A DNA stretch of 7,379 nt, taken from NCBI GenBank assembly GCA_031267335.1, contig JAIRZH010000098.1, positions 1-7,379 on the forward strand, given 5' to 3'. The stretch comes from Oscillospiraceae bacterium. Its GTDB lineage: Bacteria > Bacillota > Clostridia > Oscillospirales > Acutalibacteraceae. The notes under the pieces were generated by a model that was given only the letters and a program-made list of their open reading frames with translations, was not told the DNA's origin and searched no databases. The translations under genes and the position numbers were made by a program. Numbering within the stretch: position 1 is the stretch's first letter; each line of letters begins with the position of its first letter. This document shows positions 6,949-7,379 of this stretch, piece by piece.

Positions 6949-6972
6949 AAAATACGATTTTTGGTATTTTTT
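6949..6972 (+). terminator. Weak Rho-independent-like terminator after the operon
   Basis: AAAATAC (6949-6955) and GTATTTT (6964-6970) form a 7-bp stem around an 8-nt loop, and the T run continues two bases past the stem. It lies 17 bases after the dehydratase TAG. The stem is A+T-rich, so efficiency is uncertain, but the position suits the end of the tsaB operon. Confidence 0.5.
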
Positions 6973-6982
6973 GCTATCTAAT

Positions 6983-7001
6983 TAAAAATTATTCGAAATT
7001 T
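6983..7001. repeat. 19-nt sequence matching 3513-3531 in inverted orientation
   Basis: The 19 bases from 6983 are the exact reverse complement of 3513-3531, centred on ATTCGAAAT. A GCTAT motif lies a few bases before each copy in the same relative direction, so the similarity may extend about 30 bases with a small gap. The partner copy forms part of the terminator-like hairpin near the RNA candidate. Both copies are intergenic. Confidence 0.5.
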
Positions 7002-7030
7002 GGTCATGCCCTGAAATTATATAAAGCATT

Positions 7031-7060
7031 AGTATATAATTAAATATCAGTATATAATTA
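7031..7060 (+). repeat. Two direct copies of a 12-nt motif containing TATAAT, 18 bp apart
   Basis: AGTATATAATTA occurs at 7031-7042 and 7049-7060. Each copy contains a perfect TATAAT, about 45-70 bases upstream of the insA-like ATG. This could be a doubled -10 region of the insertion-sequence remnant or a small replication-slippage duplication. No good -35 was found. Confidence 0.45.
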
Positions 7061-7102
7061 CGAATACTGTAAAACATTACATAAATCGGAGTATAAATAA
7101 TT

Positions 7103-7180
7103 ATGGTAATAATCAAAAAAACAATCACTTGCGCTCATTGTGGAAGTGACAAAATTAGCAAACATGGGTTGTGCCCTTAA
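7103..7180 (+). pseudogene. Truncated 5' end of an IS1-type InsA (zinc-ribbon) gene
   Basis: The frame encodes 25 residues and stops: MVIIKKTITCAHCGSDKISK followed by HGLCP. The CxxC-GSxxIxKHG pattern is the start of the N-terminal zinc ribbon of InsA-like proteins of IS1-family elements, which normally continues with a GKQRY-x-C segment and a helix-turn-helix. Here homology ends after the third Cys at a TAA (7178-7180), and nothing resembling the remaining InsA or InsB follows. GGAG sits upstream of the ATG at 7089-7092. It is best read as a remnant cut off by deletion or rearrangement, or as a true IS left end joined wrongly in assembly. The family assignment comes from recalled motif similarity over a short stretch. 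Confidence 0.6.
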
Positions 7181-7198
7181 ATTGTTGATATGAATTCT

Positions 7199-7224
7199 TC
7201 GCCCCGCGTATTGCGCGGGTGCGA
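7199..7224. repeat. GC-rich hairpin in A+T-rich surroundings
   Basis: TCGC plus CCCGCG (7199-7208) pairs with CGCGGG (7214-7219) plus GCGA (7221-7224), a 10-bp stem with one bulged T (7220) and a 5-nt loop TATTG. No T-tract follows on either strand, so it is not a standard terminator. It stands out sharply from the local composition and lies between the broken insA start and the displaced recJ fragment. It might be a transposon-end structure or a fragment of an unknown RNA. Confidence 0.55.
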
Positions 7225-7260
7225 GAAAGTAAAACTATAAATTTGTGACATAACCAAAAG

Positions 7261-7379
7261 GATGAAATTGCTTCAGTTTATCTTTTCTTGAAAAAAAGAT
7301 TAATTTTATGTTTTCGTGTTGATATCTTATGTTTTCGTATGAAAAACGAAAATATAAATTTAACAAAGTTATATTTAAT
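7261..7379 (+). pseudogene. Displaced startless recJ 3' fragment, the right copy of the 119-bp terminal inverted repeat
   Basis: Bases 7261-7379 are the exact reverse complement of 1-119 and encode the same residues of RecJ (codons 593-631, beginning DEIASVYLFLKK). Upstream in this frame is a TGA at 7246-7248 with no start between, so the fragment cannot be translated on its own. The identity begins abruptly at 7261, and the bases before it (CCAAAAG) bear no relation to the recJ sequence expected there. With no mutation over 119 bp and both copies ending exactly at the window edges, it is either a very recent rearrangement or, more likely, an overlap-length artefact at the contig ends. Confidence 0.85.

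Noticed and set aside
1..7379. A linear plasmid or phage with 119-bp terminal inverted repeats
   Set aside because: The genes are chromosomal housekeeping genes, and the left repeat is plain recJ coding sequence whose frame is still open at the edge, so the window end is not a natural terminus.
1..7379. CRISPR arrays, rRNA, toxin-antitoxin pairs, phage genes or an anti-phage system
   Set aside because: No regularly spaced repeats, rRNA signatures or defence-type genes are present; all large genes are accounted for by housekeeping families.

Overview
The window is A+T-rich bacterial chromosomal DNA, roughly 70% A+T by eye and higher between genes. It most likely comes from a low-GC Firmicute of the Clostridia. 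The evidence is a secreted 3D-domain (cell-wall) protein, AGGAGG and AGGTGA Shine-Dalgarno sites, and RecJ, TsaB and RpiB of clostridial type. TGA acts as a stop in two genes, so the standard genetic code applies. Long gene-poor gaps, a broken insertion-sequence gene and a displaced recJ fragment hint at a decaying, perhaps host-associated genome; this last point is inference.

Layout. Positions 1-1895 (minus) hold recJ, open to the left edge and lacking its last codons. A gap of about 500 bp follows. Positions 2408-3145 (minus) encode a 3D-domain protein whose real start appears to be a non-AUG codon, giving it a membrane segment that a start at the first ATG would lose. Positions 3146-3870 are non-coding: a plausible promoter for the 3D gene, an A+T desert, and a G+C-richer hairpin-dense island (about 3594-3765) that looks like an unidentified structured RNA on the minus strand with a weak terminator. 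A tight plus-strand operon follows: tsaB (3871-4557), rpiB (4574-5065) and a membrane-bound nucleotide-sugar 4,6-dehydratase of the CapD/PglF/EpsC type (5084-6931), with gaps of 16 and 18 nt. After a weak terminator comes a broken IS1-type insA start (7103-7180), a GC-rich hairpin, and an inverted copy of the recJ 3' segment running to the right edge.

The operon genes share no single pathway: tRNA t6A modification, pentose-phosphate isomerisation and surface-glycan sugar synthesis. They are probably co-transcribed for housekeeping expression. The first and last 119 bases are perfect reverse complements. Because the left copy is ordinary recJ coding sequence, this is better read as a contig-end (assembly or rearrangement) signal than as the termini of a linear replicon. 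The items most worth following up are the structured-RNA candidate, the non-AUG start and the 7260/7261 junction.
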